From the NCBI RefSeq assembly GCF_030209435.1, contig NZ_JARVRX010000016.1, positions 1-57,120 of the forward strand: a stretch of DNA of 57,120 bases, in the 5' to 3' direction. Under the pieces are notes generated by a model. It did no database searches. It was given only the letters and a program-made list of their open reading frames with translations, and was not told the origin of the DNA. Within the stretch, counting starts at the first letter, position 1; every line of letters begins with the position of its first letter. This stretch comes from Mycolicibacterium sp. lyk4-40-TYG-92. Lineage in GTDB: Bacteria; Actinomycetota; Actinomycetes; Mycobacteriales; Mycobacteriaceae. A program made the translations under genes and the position numbers. This document shows positions 50,105-57,120 of this stretch, piece after piece.

Positions 50105-50799
50105 CGGTGGCAGATCCGATTGCCCAGGTAATCGACGCTAGTGCCGCCTTGGCCGTGGCCGGCCTCACCGACATGGTGTGGGGCCACGCCTCGGTGCGCG
50201 ACCCCGACGACAACGGCGTATGGATGAAGGCCTCTGGCTGGGGATTCGAGGAGATCACCGCTGACCGGGTCGCCCTGGTAACGCCACTCGGAGAGGTGGC
50301 TGGCGGATCGGGACCGCGTCACCTCGAATACCCGATACACACCGAGATCATGGCGGCACGCGATGACGTCCAGTCCGTGGTCCACACTCACGCACCGGCA
50401 TTGAGCGCATTCGCCTCGCTCAATACCGCGCTACGGCCAATCTCCCACGACGCGGTGGCATTCGAGGCAGACCTGCCACGATTCAGCGTCACGGGAGCGC
50501 TGATCGCTACGCGTGAACTAGGCCAGGCTCTAGCGGCCGAGTTGGGCAGCGCACCGGCGATCCTGATGCCGAACCACGGTGCCGTGACAGTGGGACCCGA
50601 TCCAGCAACCGCGGTCATGTACGCGGTTCTGCTGGAGCGGGCGTGCCGCACCCAACTGATGGCCATGGCCGCCGGCGGCCCGCTGAGCTGGTCGGACCCC
50701 GCAGAGTCCGCGTTCAAGAACGAACAGATCTGGAATCCCGTTCAGCTCAATGCCGGTTACCAGTATCTGGTTCGCGCGAGTGAGAGGCAGTACCGATGA
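50101..50799 (+). CDS. Class II aldolase/adducin-family protein, possible hydroxyphthalate decarboxylase
   Basis: A 232-residue zinc enzyme of the class II aldolase fold. The metal ligands are H95 and H97 (VVHTHAP) and H159 (PNHGAV), and the general base is E76 in RHLEYPIH. Family members include fuculose-phosphate aldolase and the 3,4-dihydroxyphthalate decarboxylases of phthalate pathways, which have this length. A decarboxylase that yields hydroxybenzoate for the hydroxylase before it fits the context better than sugar metabolism. The start is GTG 50101, overlapping the stop of the hydroxylase gene; GTG 50107 is an alternative. Confidence 0.75.
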   Translation: MTVADPIAQVIDASAALAVAGLTDMVWGHASVRDPDDNGVWMKASGWGFEEITADRVALVTPLGEVAGGSGPRHLEYPIHTEIMAARDDVQSVVHTHAPALSAFASLNTALRPISHDAVAFEADLPRFSVTGALIATRELGQALAAELGSAPAILMPNHGAVTVGPDPATAVMYAVLLERACRTQLMAMAAGGPLSWSDPAESAFKNEQIWNPVQLNAGYQYLVRASERQYR

Positions 50800-51851
50800 C
50801 AACGGCCACCGAATCAGAGGCACAGCTGTACGCGGACTTCGCGGAGAACCACCTCATTCCGCTGTGGACGGCACGAGGCGATCTGATGCCGTCGGTACCC
50901 AATCCGGCTGCAATTCCGTACATCTGGCACTGGACCGATCTGTATCCGCTGGCGCAGCAGGCAGGTGACCTCATCCCCGTCGGCCGCGGCGGCGAGCGCC
51001 GTGCCATCGCGATCGCGAACCCGGGGCTGTCCCCGATGCCGTACGCGACGCCCACCATGTGGGCGGCAATCCAGTACCTGGGGCCCGGCGAAACAGCGCC
51101 GTCGCATCGGCACAGCCAGAACGCTTTTCGCTTCGTCTTGGAGGGCGAAGGGGTCTGGACGGTCGTCGACGGCGATCCGGTAGCGATGCGTCGCGGTGAT
51201 CTGTTGCTCACCGCCGGTTGGCAATTCCACGGCCACCACAACCCAAACCCGGCACCGATGGCATGGCTCGATGGACTCGACATCCCGTTCAGCTCTCAGA
51301 TCGACGCAGGCTTCTTCGAATTCGGCACCGACGGCGTCGAAGATCGAAGCACCCCAGAGACGTCGCGCTCTGAACGACTATGGGGCCACCCGGGGCTGCT
51401 GCCCGTATCAGCCGTCGGAAGTCCGGCGGAGCATTCTCCGCTGGCGGCCTACCGATGGGAAGACACCGACGCAGCGCTGCGGGCCCAGCTCGAATTGCAG
51501 GCCGAAGGATTTCCCGGGGTTGTCAGCCCCGGACACGCAGCCGTCAGATTCAGCAATCCTGTTACCGGTGGCGACGCCCTACCGACCATCCGTACCGAGA
51601 TGCACCGAATCGCTTCCGGTGCAGCGACATTGACAACCCAAGAAGCCGGTTCCAGCGTCTGGCAAGTATTCGATGGCACGGGTTCGGTCAACCTCGGCGA
51701 CGAGCGGCGCGACGTGGTGCGCGGCGACCTCATCGCCGTACCTTCTTGGTGCGCAAACACATTCACAGCGGAGACCGAGATGACACTGTTCCGCATGAGC
51801 GACGCCCCAATCTTCGAACGCCTTCATCTCGATAGGAGAATCACCCAGTGA
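50796..51851 (+). CDS. Gentisate 1,2-dioxygenase
   Basis: A 351-residue bicupin dioxygenase. The iron ligands H104 and H106 (SHRHSQNAFRFVLEG) and H145 (FHGHHN) are all present in the N-terminal cupin. The C-terminal cupin (about residues 230-345) is well formed but lacks a full histidine set, as is normal. It opens the gentisate ring between C1 and C2 to give maleylpyruvate. Length and motifs match the family closely. It overlaps the aldolase-like gene and the FAH gene by four bases each. Confidence 0.92.
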   Translation: MTTATESEAQLYADFAENHLIPLWTARGDLMPSVPNPAAIPYIWHWTDLYPLAQQAGDLIPVGRGGERRAIAIANPGLSPMPYATPTMWAAIQYLGPGETAPSHRHSQNAFRFVLEGEGVWTVVDGDPVAMRRGDLLLTAGWQFHGHHNPNPAPMAWLDGLDIPFSSQIDAGFFEFGTDGVEDRSTPETSRSERLWGHPGLLPVSAVGSPAEHSPLAAYRWEDTDAALRAQLELQAEGFPGVVSPGHAAVRFSNPVTGGDALPTIRTEMHRIASGAATLTTQEAGSSVWQVFDGTGSVNLGDERRDVVRGDLIAVPSWCANTFTAETEMTLFRMSDAPIFERLHLDRRITQ

Positions 51852-52684
51852 AACTGGCGACCATCCGCCTGGCTGCCGGCACTGCAGCTGTCCGCGTTGA
51901 CGAGAACGCAGCCGTGGAAACCGGCTTCGGTGATGTCGGCGACCTCCTCAAGCAACCCGACTGGCACGCCGTCGCCGCGGCGGCCGACGGTGCCCGGCAC
52001 TCTGTTGACGGGCTGAACTTCGCCCCGGTGGTCCCGAGGCCCTCCAAGGTCATCTGCGTGGGCCTCAACTATCGGTCCCACATCCTGGAAATGGGCCGGG
52101 AATTACCGCAATTCCCAACACTGTTCGCCAAATACGAAGACGCCCTGATCGGCGCCAACGACAACATCATCCTGCCAAGCGCATCGAACGCGGTGGATTG
52201 GGAAGCCGAGCTTGCCGTCGTGGTCGGCGCACCGGTACGGCATGCCGACCGGGTGACCGCGCTGGACGCGATTGCCGGCTATAGCGTTCTCAACGACGTC
52301 ACTGCACGGGATTGGCAATATCGCACGGTAGAGTGGTTGCAGGGGAAGAACTTCGACTCCACCACCCCCATGGGGCCGTACTTGGTAACCGCCGACGCAT
52401 TCGATATCGGCGCGGCCAGAATTGAAGGGCGCGTCGGTGAAGAGATCGTGCAATCGGCCGAGATCAGCGATCTGGTCTTCGATCCCGCTGACCTGGTGTC
52501 GTATATCTCGACGATCTTCACATTGCGCCCCGGCGATGTCATCGCGACTGGCACCCCCGGCGGCGTCGGCCACGCCCGTGACCCCAAGCGGTACCTGAAT
52601 CCCGGTGCAACACTGACCACGACCATCACCGGGCTTGGCCAATGCCAGAACATCTGCCGACCGGAGTTCGCCGATGCGTCCTGA
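51848..52684 (+). CDS. Fumarylpyruvate hydrolase-like FAH-family protein
   Basis: A 278-residue FAH-family enzyme. The metal ligands are in AVDWEAELAVVVG (two glutamates) and VLNDVTARDWQ (aspartate); ICVGLNYRSHILEMG and DVIATGTPGGVG are conserved core segments. Next to gentisate dioxygenase and maleylpyruvate isomerase it almost certainly splits fumarylpyruvate into fumarate and pyruvate, the last step of the pathway. Its ATG overlaps the dioxygenase stop by four bases, and the isomerase gene starts inside its end. Confidence 0.9.
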   Translation: MKLATIRLAAGTAAVRVDENAAVETGFGDVGDLLKQPDWHAVAAAADGARHSVDGLNFAPVVPRPSKVICVGLNYRSHILEMGRELPQFPTLFAKYEDALIGANDNIILPSASNAVDWEAELAVVVGAPVRHADRVTALDAIAGYSVLNDVTARDWQYRTVEWLQGKNFDSTTPMGPYLVTADAFDIGAARIEGRVGEEIVQSAEISDLVFDPADLVSYISTIFTLRPGDVIATGTPGGVGHARDPKRYLNPGATLTTTITGLGQCQNICRPEFADAS

Positions 52685-53381
52685 CCGCACGGTCGTCGAG
52701 TCCTGGCTGCAGACCGAGACCGCGCGCCTGCTTGTCACTGTCGACTCTCTGTGGGACGACGACCTGAGCAAGGACAGCGCGCTGCCGGGATGGTCGCTCG
52801 GTCATCTTCTATCCCACCTTGCCCGCAATGCCGATGCGTTGGGCAATCTCTTGCTCTGGGCCCGCACGGGCGTCGAAACACCCATGTATTCATCCGGCGA
52901 ACAACGCACTACAGACATCAACGTTGGCGCGAGGCGGCTGGCTGCTGAAATCATCAGCGATGTCGTGGATAGCGCCGACCGATTGCAGGCCAACTCAGAT
53001 AAGCTCACCGCGCAAGACTGGGAAAGTCCTGTCCGAACCGCTCAGGGCAGGACGATCCCTGCATCCCTCGTACCGTGGCTTCGGTTGCGCGAGGTCTTGA
53101 TTCATCACATCGATCTCGGTGCATCAGTCGACGACGTGCCGCCGCTGGTGGCTGCTGCGCTGTTGGACGACGTAGCGGCCTGGACCAGCAAGCAGCCGGA
53201 ATGGCCTTCGTTACGCCTAGGGACGGTCGACACGGCGCAGTTCGTCACAACCGGGGCGGAGGACGTCACCAATACGGTCAGCGGCACTGCCGCTCAGCTC
53301 GTCGCGTGGCTGATCGGCCGATCCGCCGGCGAGCACCTCAGTAGCGACCAGCCGTTGCCGATCCTCCCCCCTTGGCTTTGA
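52674..53381 (+). CDS. Maleylpyruvate isomerase, mycothiol-dependent type
   Basis: A 235-residue DinB-like four-helix protein. The metal site of the mycothiol-dependent maleylpyruvate isomerase of Corynebacterium (His, Glu, His) is matched by H48 (or H44) in HLLSHLARNADAL and by E140 and H144 in REVLIHHIDLG. A C-terminal SCP2-like segment (SGTAAQLVAWLIGR) is also typical. It should convert maleylpyruvate to fumarylpyruvate with mycothiol as cofactor. ATG 52674 lies 11 bases inside the FAH gene and is the natural start; an upstream in-frame start belongs to the FAH reading region. Confidence 0.9.
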   Translation: MRPDRTVVESWLQTETARLLVTVDSLWDDDLSKDSALPGWSLGHLLSHLARNADALGNLLLWARTGVETPMYSSGEQRTTDINVGARRLAAEIISDVVDSADRLQANSDKLTAQDWESPVRTAQGRTIPASLVPWLRLREVLIHHIDLGASVDDVPPLVAAALLDDVAAWTSKQPEWPSLRLGTVDTAQFVTTGAEDVTNTVSGTAAQLVAWLIGRSAGEHLSSDQPLPILPPWL

Positions 53382-53411
53382 CCACCCCACCCAACGCACA
53401 GGAGCTTTCAG

Positions 53412-54059
53412 TTGAAGATCACCCATTTCGGGCACGCATGTGTCCAGCTGGAATTCGAAACACCCGATCCGACCCGCATTTTGATCGACCCGGGCACTTA
53501 CTCCCAGGGCTTCGATACCGGTGGTGATATTGAAGGGCTGCTGTTTACTCATGCTCATCCCGACCACATCGACATGGACCGGGTACCGGCTCTTGCCAAA
53601 GCCAACCCGACCGTACAGGTGATCGCGGATATAGGCTGTGCTGCAATACTTTCCGATCACGGAATCACCCATCACGTGGCTATCGACGGCAGTACGTCGA
53701 CTGTTGGCGCGATCCGTATCGATGCCCTAGCCGGTGACCACGCAACCATTCACTGCGACATGCCGAATCTCACCAACAACGGTTACGTGATTGACGAACG
53801 CGTTCTGCACCCCGGAGATGCCTTCATCAAGCCCTCGGGATCTGTGGAGGTGCTGCTGCTTCCGGTCGGCGGCCCATGGATGAAGGTCGGCGAAGCGATC
53901 GACTACCTGCGAGCGGTCAATCCACGCATTGTGATCCCCATCCACCAGGCTGGCCTCGCTCCCGTACACCAGAACCTGCACTACTCGCTGCTGCGCAACC
54001 TAGGTCCGGCGAACTGTGAGGTCGTCGTACTTGAGCAGGGCGTGGCGACCACCATCTGA
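53412..54059 (+). CDS. Metallo-beta-lactamase-fold hydrolase (UPF0173/UlaG-like)
   Basis: A 215-residue metallo-hydrolase. The first metal motif is H47-x-H49-x-D51-H52 (FTHAHPDHID), the HxGD-like step is VLHPGDAF, and the late histidine is in VIPIHQAG. The start MKITHFGHACVQLE is typical of the UlaG/UPF0173 subgroup. The start codon is TTG 53412 after AGGAG. Members cleave phosphodiesters or lactones; in a gentisate operon it might open a lactone or act on a stalled intermediate, but this is a guess. Confidence 0.85.
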   Translation: MKITHFGHACVQLEFETPDPTRILIDPGTYSQGFDTGGDIEGLLFTHAHPDHIDMDRVPALAKANPTVQVIADIGCAAILSDHGITHHVAIDGSTSTVGAIRIDALAGDHATIHCDMPNLTNNGYVIDERVLHPGDAFIKPSGSVEVLLLPVGGPWMKVGEAIDYLRAVNPRIVIPIHQAGLAPVHQNLHYSLLRNLGPANCEVVVLEQGVATTI

Positions 54060-54076
54060 ACGACGAAAGACCTGTC

Positions 54077-55129
54077 ATGACAACGCGGTACAACTCGGCG
54101 AACGGCGCAATCGACGATCTCTACGGGGACTTGGCCGCAGCACAGTTGCAGCCTCTATGGGAGATGCGAGGACTACTGACCACCACGCCGTGTCCCCGGA
54201 CGATTCCCTTTCGGTGGCGGGCATCGGAGATGTACAAGCTAGCAGCAAGGTCCGGCGAGCTGATTCCCATCAATGAGGGCGGCGACCGTCGGGTACTCGC
54301 GATGTCGAACCCGGGATTAGATGGGGCGCCGTATATTTCCAATACTCTGTGGGCCGCGGTTCAGTACCTGTTGCCAGGGGAAACCGCACCGCCGCACCGG
54401 CACTCCCCCGCTGCATTGCGCTTCATTCTTGACGGCGACGGCGTTTCGACGACGGTCGACGGCGACTCGATCCCGATGGCCCGGGGAGATCTTGTCCTCA
54501 CACCCGCCTGGACATGGCATGGGCACCACAACTTCGGTATGAGTTCCATGATGTGGCTCGACATCCTCGACCTACCAGTGGTGGAGGCGCTCGAAGCGAT
54601 CTTCTTCGAGCCCGGTCGATCAGAACGACCACCGTGGAGCAGATCACCGTCGGTTGCTGAGCAACGCTACGGACAAGGCCCCGGACTGGTGCCCTCTGGA
54701 CAGCACGCCGCTGACAACGGTTCCGCACACTCACCGTTGACCGTGTATCGATGGGGTGACACCGATCGCGGGCTGTATGCACTACTTAATCTCCACCGTT
54801 CGACAGCAGCGACTGTGCGCTACACCGATCCCACGAGCGGCGGAGACGTCATGCCGACGCTACGGTGCGAGATGACGCGCATCCTTCCTGGGGCGTCGAG
54901 CGAACCGGCACGTCAGACCGGTGCCCAGGTCTTTGGCGTTCTCAACGGTTCAGGCCACGTAGACGTCGAAGACCAGACATTCAGCCTGGAAAGCGGTGAC
55001 ATCTTTGTGGTGCCCTCGTGGAGCACCTACCTCATTCACGCCGACGCTCAGCTCGACGTGTTCGTTTGCAGCGATGCGCCTGTGCTGCAGGCACTTTCGC
55101 TCTTCCGGCAAGAAATTCTGGAGTACTGA
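54077..55129 (+). CDS. Second gentisate 1,2-dioxygenase-like bicupin dioxygenase
   Basis: A 350-residue relative of the dioxygenase at 50796. H107 and H109 in PPHRHSPAALRFILDGDG and H148 in WHGHHN preserve the iron site. The two proteins share length and layout, but this one differs around the substrate pocket (for example TWHGHHNFGMSS against QFHGHHNPNPAP). It may cleave gentisate, a substituted gentisate, or salicylate or 1-hydroxy-2-naphthoate, which related enzymes accept. It is 17 bases behind the metallo-hydrolase gene and is followed by its own FAH gene, so it forms a second module. Confidence 0.88.
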   Translation: MTTRYNSANGAIDDLYGDLAAAQLQPLWEMRGLLTTTPCPRTIPFRWRASEMYKLAARSGELIPINEGGDRRVLAMSNPGLDGAPYISNTLWAAVQYLLPGETAPPHRHSPAALRFILDGDGVSTTVDGDSIPMARGDLVLTPAWTWHGHHNFGMSSMMWLDILDLPVVEALEAIFFEPGRSERPPWSRSPSVAEQRYGQGPGLVPSGQHAADNGSAHSPLTVYRWGDTDRGLYALLNLHRSTAATVRYTDPTSGGDVMPTLRCEMTRILPGASSEPARQTGAQVFGVLNGSGHVDVEDQTFSLESGDIFVVPSWSTYLIHADAQLDVFVCSDAPVLQALSLFRQEILEY

Positions 55130-55192
55130 TGTCCGCGTCGCCGATCATGTCCGGCCTCACTCTGCGGTCGTTGTCCGTTTAGGAGTAGAGCC

Positions 55193-56116
55193 ATGAAACT
55201 AGTTAGCTTCCGCCACCCGATTTCCGGCTCGTCCGTCGGATTGAGGACATCCGACTCACATCTCCTGGACCTTCGCCCGCTGTTCGCGGGTATCGGTTCG
55301 GGCCAAAGCCCCATGCGTCGCCTGCTCCAGGCGTTCGACGGTGTACTGGACTTTTCTGCATCTGACCTCAAGGGTCTGCAAAGCGTATCGATGGACGATG
55401 TCGGCATCGAACCGATTGTTCCAGACCCGACCAAAGTCGTTGCCGCTCCGGTTAACTACCGCGACCACCAGCAGGAAATGAACGAGGACTACGGCATCGA
55501 AGCACTCGGTGTCTTTCTGAAAGCACCTTCGTCGGTCCTTCGGCACGGCGGCACAGTGGTACTCCCTTACACCGACCGTAGGTTCGACCAGGAAGGCGAA
55601 CTGGCGCTGGTCATCGGGCGCACAGCACGATTCGTCGATGTCGCTGACGCTCTCACATACGTCGCAGGCTATACGTGCTGTTTGGACATGACGATGCGCG
55701 GCGGCGAAGATCGTTCCACGCGTAAGTCATTCGAGACGTTCACTCCCGTGGGACCGCAACTGGTCACCCCTAGCGAAGTCGGCGAACTGTCGCAGCTGCG
55801 GCTGCGCACCACAGTCAACGGCACGCTGCGTCAGGACGCCGACATCGCCGACCTCATTTGGGGTATACCCGAACTCTTGAGTTATGCCTCGTCCGTGATG
55901 ACGCTGCACCCGGGCGACATCATCACCACTGGCACACCGGCCGGCATCGGCCAGATCGCCGACGGTGACACCGTGAGTGTCGAGATTGACCGAATCGGTG
56001 TGCTATCTGTCTCGGTCAGCTCAGCAGGAGCCGTCAGCTGCCCTACCCTTGGCGCTCGGCGTGGTCCGGTGCCCCCGCCGGAGGTCACCCCGGTTCGCCC
56101 TCGTACGTCGGCCTAG
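55193..56116 (+). CDS. Second FAH-family hydrolase
   Basis: A 307-residue FAH-family enzyme. The metal ligands are in RFDQEGELALVIG (two glutamates) and CCLDMTMRGG (aspartate); GDIITTGTPAGIG closes the core. An N-terminal domain of about 70 residues and a Pro-rich tail of about 25 residues are present. RBS AGGAG lies ahead of ATG 55193. It presumably handles the product of the second dioxygenase, in parallel with the FAH gene at 51848, or acts as a decarboxylase of a related keto acid. Confidence 0.86.
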   Translation: MKLVSFRHPISGSSVGLRTSDSHLLDLRPLFAGIGSGQSPMRRLLQAFDGVLDFSASDLKGLQSVSMDDVGIEPIVPDPTKVVAAPVNYRDHQQEMNEDYGIEALGVFLKAPSSVLRHGGTVVLPYTDRRFDQEGELALVIGRTARFVDVADALTYVAGYTCCLDMTMRGGEDRSTRKSFETFTPVGPQLVTPSEVGELSQLRLRTTVNGTLRQDADIADLIWGIPELLSYASSVMTLHPGDIITTGTPAGIGQIADGDTVSVEIDRIGVLSVSVSSAGAVSCPTLGARRGPVPPPEVTPVRPRTSA

Positions 56117-56172
56117 CCGCGGTACTCGACTAATCCCAATTACCCTGCGCCTCAACAAAGAGACGGACGTCC

Positions 56173-56964
56173 ATGATCACTCTAGAAAATCTCGATCCAA
56201 ACTCCCCTTTCTTCGCGCAAATCCAGGATCAGGGAACCGATCCGGTCACCATCATCAACACCTTCCTTGCACCGTGTGGCCAGGCGGATAAAGTCATGGA
56301 AATCTGGCGCCACGACGCCGAACTCATGATGTCCAAGGGGTGTATTTCCGCGCAGCTGCATCGAGGAACGGCCCCGGGCAGCCGGGTCATGACAAACGTG
56401 GCCGTGTGGGAGTCCACAGCTGCATTGCGCGACGCCGTCCTTAGTCCCGAATTTCAGCGTCAGCTACTGACATACCCCGACGGCACGGTGGCCTACCCGC
56501 ATCTGGTACGACCCATCGCGGTAAGGGGAATCTGCATCGGGAATCGCTGGAATTCAACCCATCCGCAATCTGCCCCAAGCAGGGCCCCCAACCCCCAGCT
56601 GAATTTCCGCTACCTAGATCCGGACCTGCAGCTTGCGGAGCAGTTGGCACAGACCGAGGGGCCGTTCACGCTGCTAGATATGTTGATCGCACCCAACGGA
56701 GAAGCCGATGAAGCGATCGTCGGCTGGCGACAGCACGCGCTGTATATGAAGGCGCGGCGTGGTTTCATCTCCGGGCAGCTTTACCGCGGCATCGGCAGCA
56801 GCAACGTCCTGATCAACCTTGCTGTCTGGGAGTCGGCTCAGGCACTTCATGAGGCGGTGACAGCTCCCGAATTCGCCGCACTCTCGGCCAATTATCCCGT
56901 CGACAGCGTATGCATGCGGGAAGCTATGCGCCGTACCGCAATTCCGGGTATTTGCGTGGCGTGA
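56173..56964 (+). CDS. Protein with two tandem ABM-like domains
   Basis: A 263-residue protein made of two similar halves. The first, about residues 25-120, shows TIINTFLAPCGQADKVMEIW, SKGCISAQLHRG and MTNVAVWESTAALRDAV; the second, about 160-260, shows TLLDMLIAPNGEADEAIVGW, RRGFISGQLYRG and LINLAVWESAQALHEAV. Each matches the antibiotic-biosynthesis-monooxygenase (ABM) alpha/beta barrel, and both end with an RxxAxxGIC-type tail. Single ABM domains usually dimerise, so this is a fused dimer. It may be a cofactor-free oxygenase of a hydroquinone-like compound. A 56-base gap separates it from the FAH gene. Confidence 0.8.
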   Translation: MITLENLDPNSPFFAQIQDQGTDPVTIINTFLAPCGQADKVMEIWRHDAELMMSKGCISAQLHRGTAPGSRVMTNVAVWESTAALRDAVLSPEFQRQLLTYPDGTVAYPHLVRPIAVRGICIGNRWNSTHPQSAPSRAPNPQLNFRYLDPDLQLAEQLAQTEGPFTLLDMLIAPNGEADEAIVGWRQHALYMKARRGFISGQLYRGIGSSNVLINLAVWESAQALHEAVTAPEFAALSANYPVDSVCMREAMRRTAIPGICVA

Positions 56965-57015
56965 GCAAGGAGTGAAACCACCCGCCGATCGATCAACGCA
57001 ACCCGAATCGATAGC

Positions 57016-57120
57016 ATGACAACCGATCTCGCCAACCACGACACAACGCTCCTGTGCTTCCCGCAGGGCGAGATCGATCTGAAGATCGTGAATGCCACCG
57101 AGGGTTCGGACGGCATCGAG
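57016..57120 (+). CDS. N-terminus of a citrate synthase (partial)
   Basis: The first 35 residues of a gene running off the window. GEIDLKIVNATEGSDGIE matches the opening of actinobacterial citrate synthases (GGEIDLxIVxATEGxxGI), so the product is probably a citrate or 2-methylcitrate synthase that condenses oxaloacetate with acetyl- or propionyl-CoA. It lies 51 bases behind the ABM gene on the same strand. A dedicated copy in an aromatic operon would help draw pyruvate and fumarate into central metabolism; the housekeeping gene is the alternative. Confidence 0.7.
   Translation, partial: MTTDLANHDTTLLCFPQGEIDLKIVNATEGSDGIE

Noticed and set aside
1..57120. CRISPR array, tRNA/rRNA genes or insertion sequences
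   Set aside because: I saw no regularly spaced direct repeats, no cloverleaf-type sequence, no transposase motif (DDE) and no terminal inverted repeats with target duplications.

Overview
The window looks like a chromosomal stretch of an environmental, fast-growing-type Mycobacterium (Mycolicibacterium-like). The evidence is two complete Mce/YrbE lipid-importer loci with Mce-associated membrane proteins, a DUF732 protein, an MmpS-like protein and CAP-domain secreted proteins, a maleylpyruvate isomerase of the mycothiol-dependent type, and uniformly GC-rich, tightly overlapping operons. No rRNA, tRNA, insertion sequence or CRISPR array was recognised.

Layout. (1) 1-4.7 kb, plus strand: the end of an unknown gene, an OmpR-type response regulator and histidine kinase that overlap, and a GT39-like membrane glycosyltransferase. 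(2) 4.7-5.9 kb: a gene-poor, AT-richer gap, then a tiny secreted Pro/Gly-rich protein closed by a perfect hairpin. (3) 6-11.3 kb, minus strand: TetR, quinone oxidoreductase, acyl-CoA ligase, alpha/beta hydrolase and enoyl-CoA hydratase; the last four are joined by 4-base overlaps and headed by a tandem operator. (4) 11.3-16.2 kb: SDR, two related alpha/beta hydrolases and an Old Yellow Enzyme reductase on the minus strand, divergent from a TetR gene across a perfect 16-base palindrome. (5) 16.4-28.7 kb, minus strand: mce locus 1, in transcription order TetR, PPOx-like flavoprotein, DUF1772 protein, YrbEA, YrbEB, MceA-F, a Mce-associated protein and four secreted proteins. (6) 29.5-34.6 kb, minus strand: an aromatic catabolic group with two cupin/zinc-ribbon proteins, an MhpA-type FAD hydroxylase, an FAH-family hydrolase and an extradiol dioxygenase. 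(7) 34.8-46.1 kb, minus strand: mce locus 2, YrbEA, YrbEB, MceA-F, two Mce-associated proteins, a DUF732 protein and a CAP protein. (8) 46.3-57.1 kb: an IclR regulator (minus) divergent from a gentisate operon (plus): small DUF4242-like protein, cytosolic TAXI/periplasmic-binding-fold protein, ferredoxin, 3-hydroxybenzoate 6-hydroxylase, class II aldolase-like protein, gentisate dioxygenase, FAH hydrolase, maleylpyruvate isomerase, metallo-beta-lactamase-fold protein, second gentisate-type dioxygenase, second FAH hydrolase, tandem ABM-domain protein, and the start of a citrate synthase.

How it fits together. The gentisate operon encodes a complete route from 3-hydroxybenzoate through gentisate, maleylpyruvate and fumarylpyruvate to pyruvate and fumarate. 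The cupin/hydroxylase/extradiol group looks like a second ring-cleavage route. The most notable signal is a 29-base element, 28/29 identical, upstream of both mce locus 2 and the cupin operon, followed by a second conserved block at nearly the same distance. An importer of the Mce type and an aromatic catabolic operon therefore probably share one regulator, and the IclR protein next to mce locus 2 is the natural candidate. I infer that mce locus 2 may import the substrate, or a hydrophobic precursor, of this catabolism; that is not shown by sequence.
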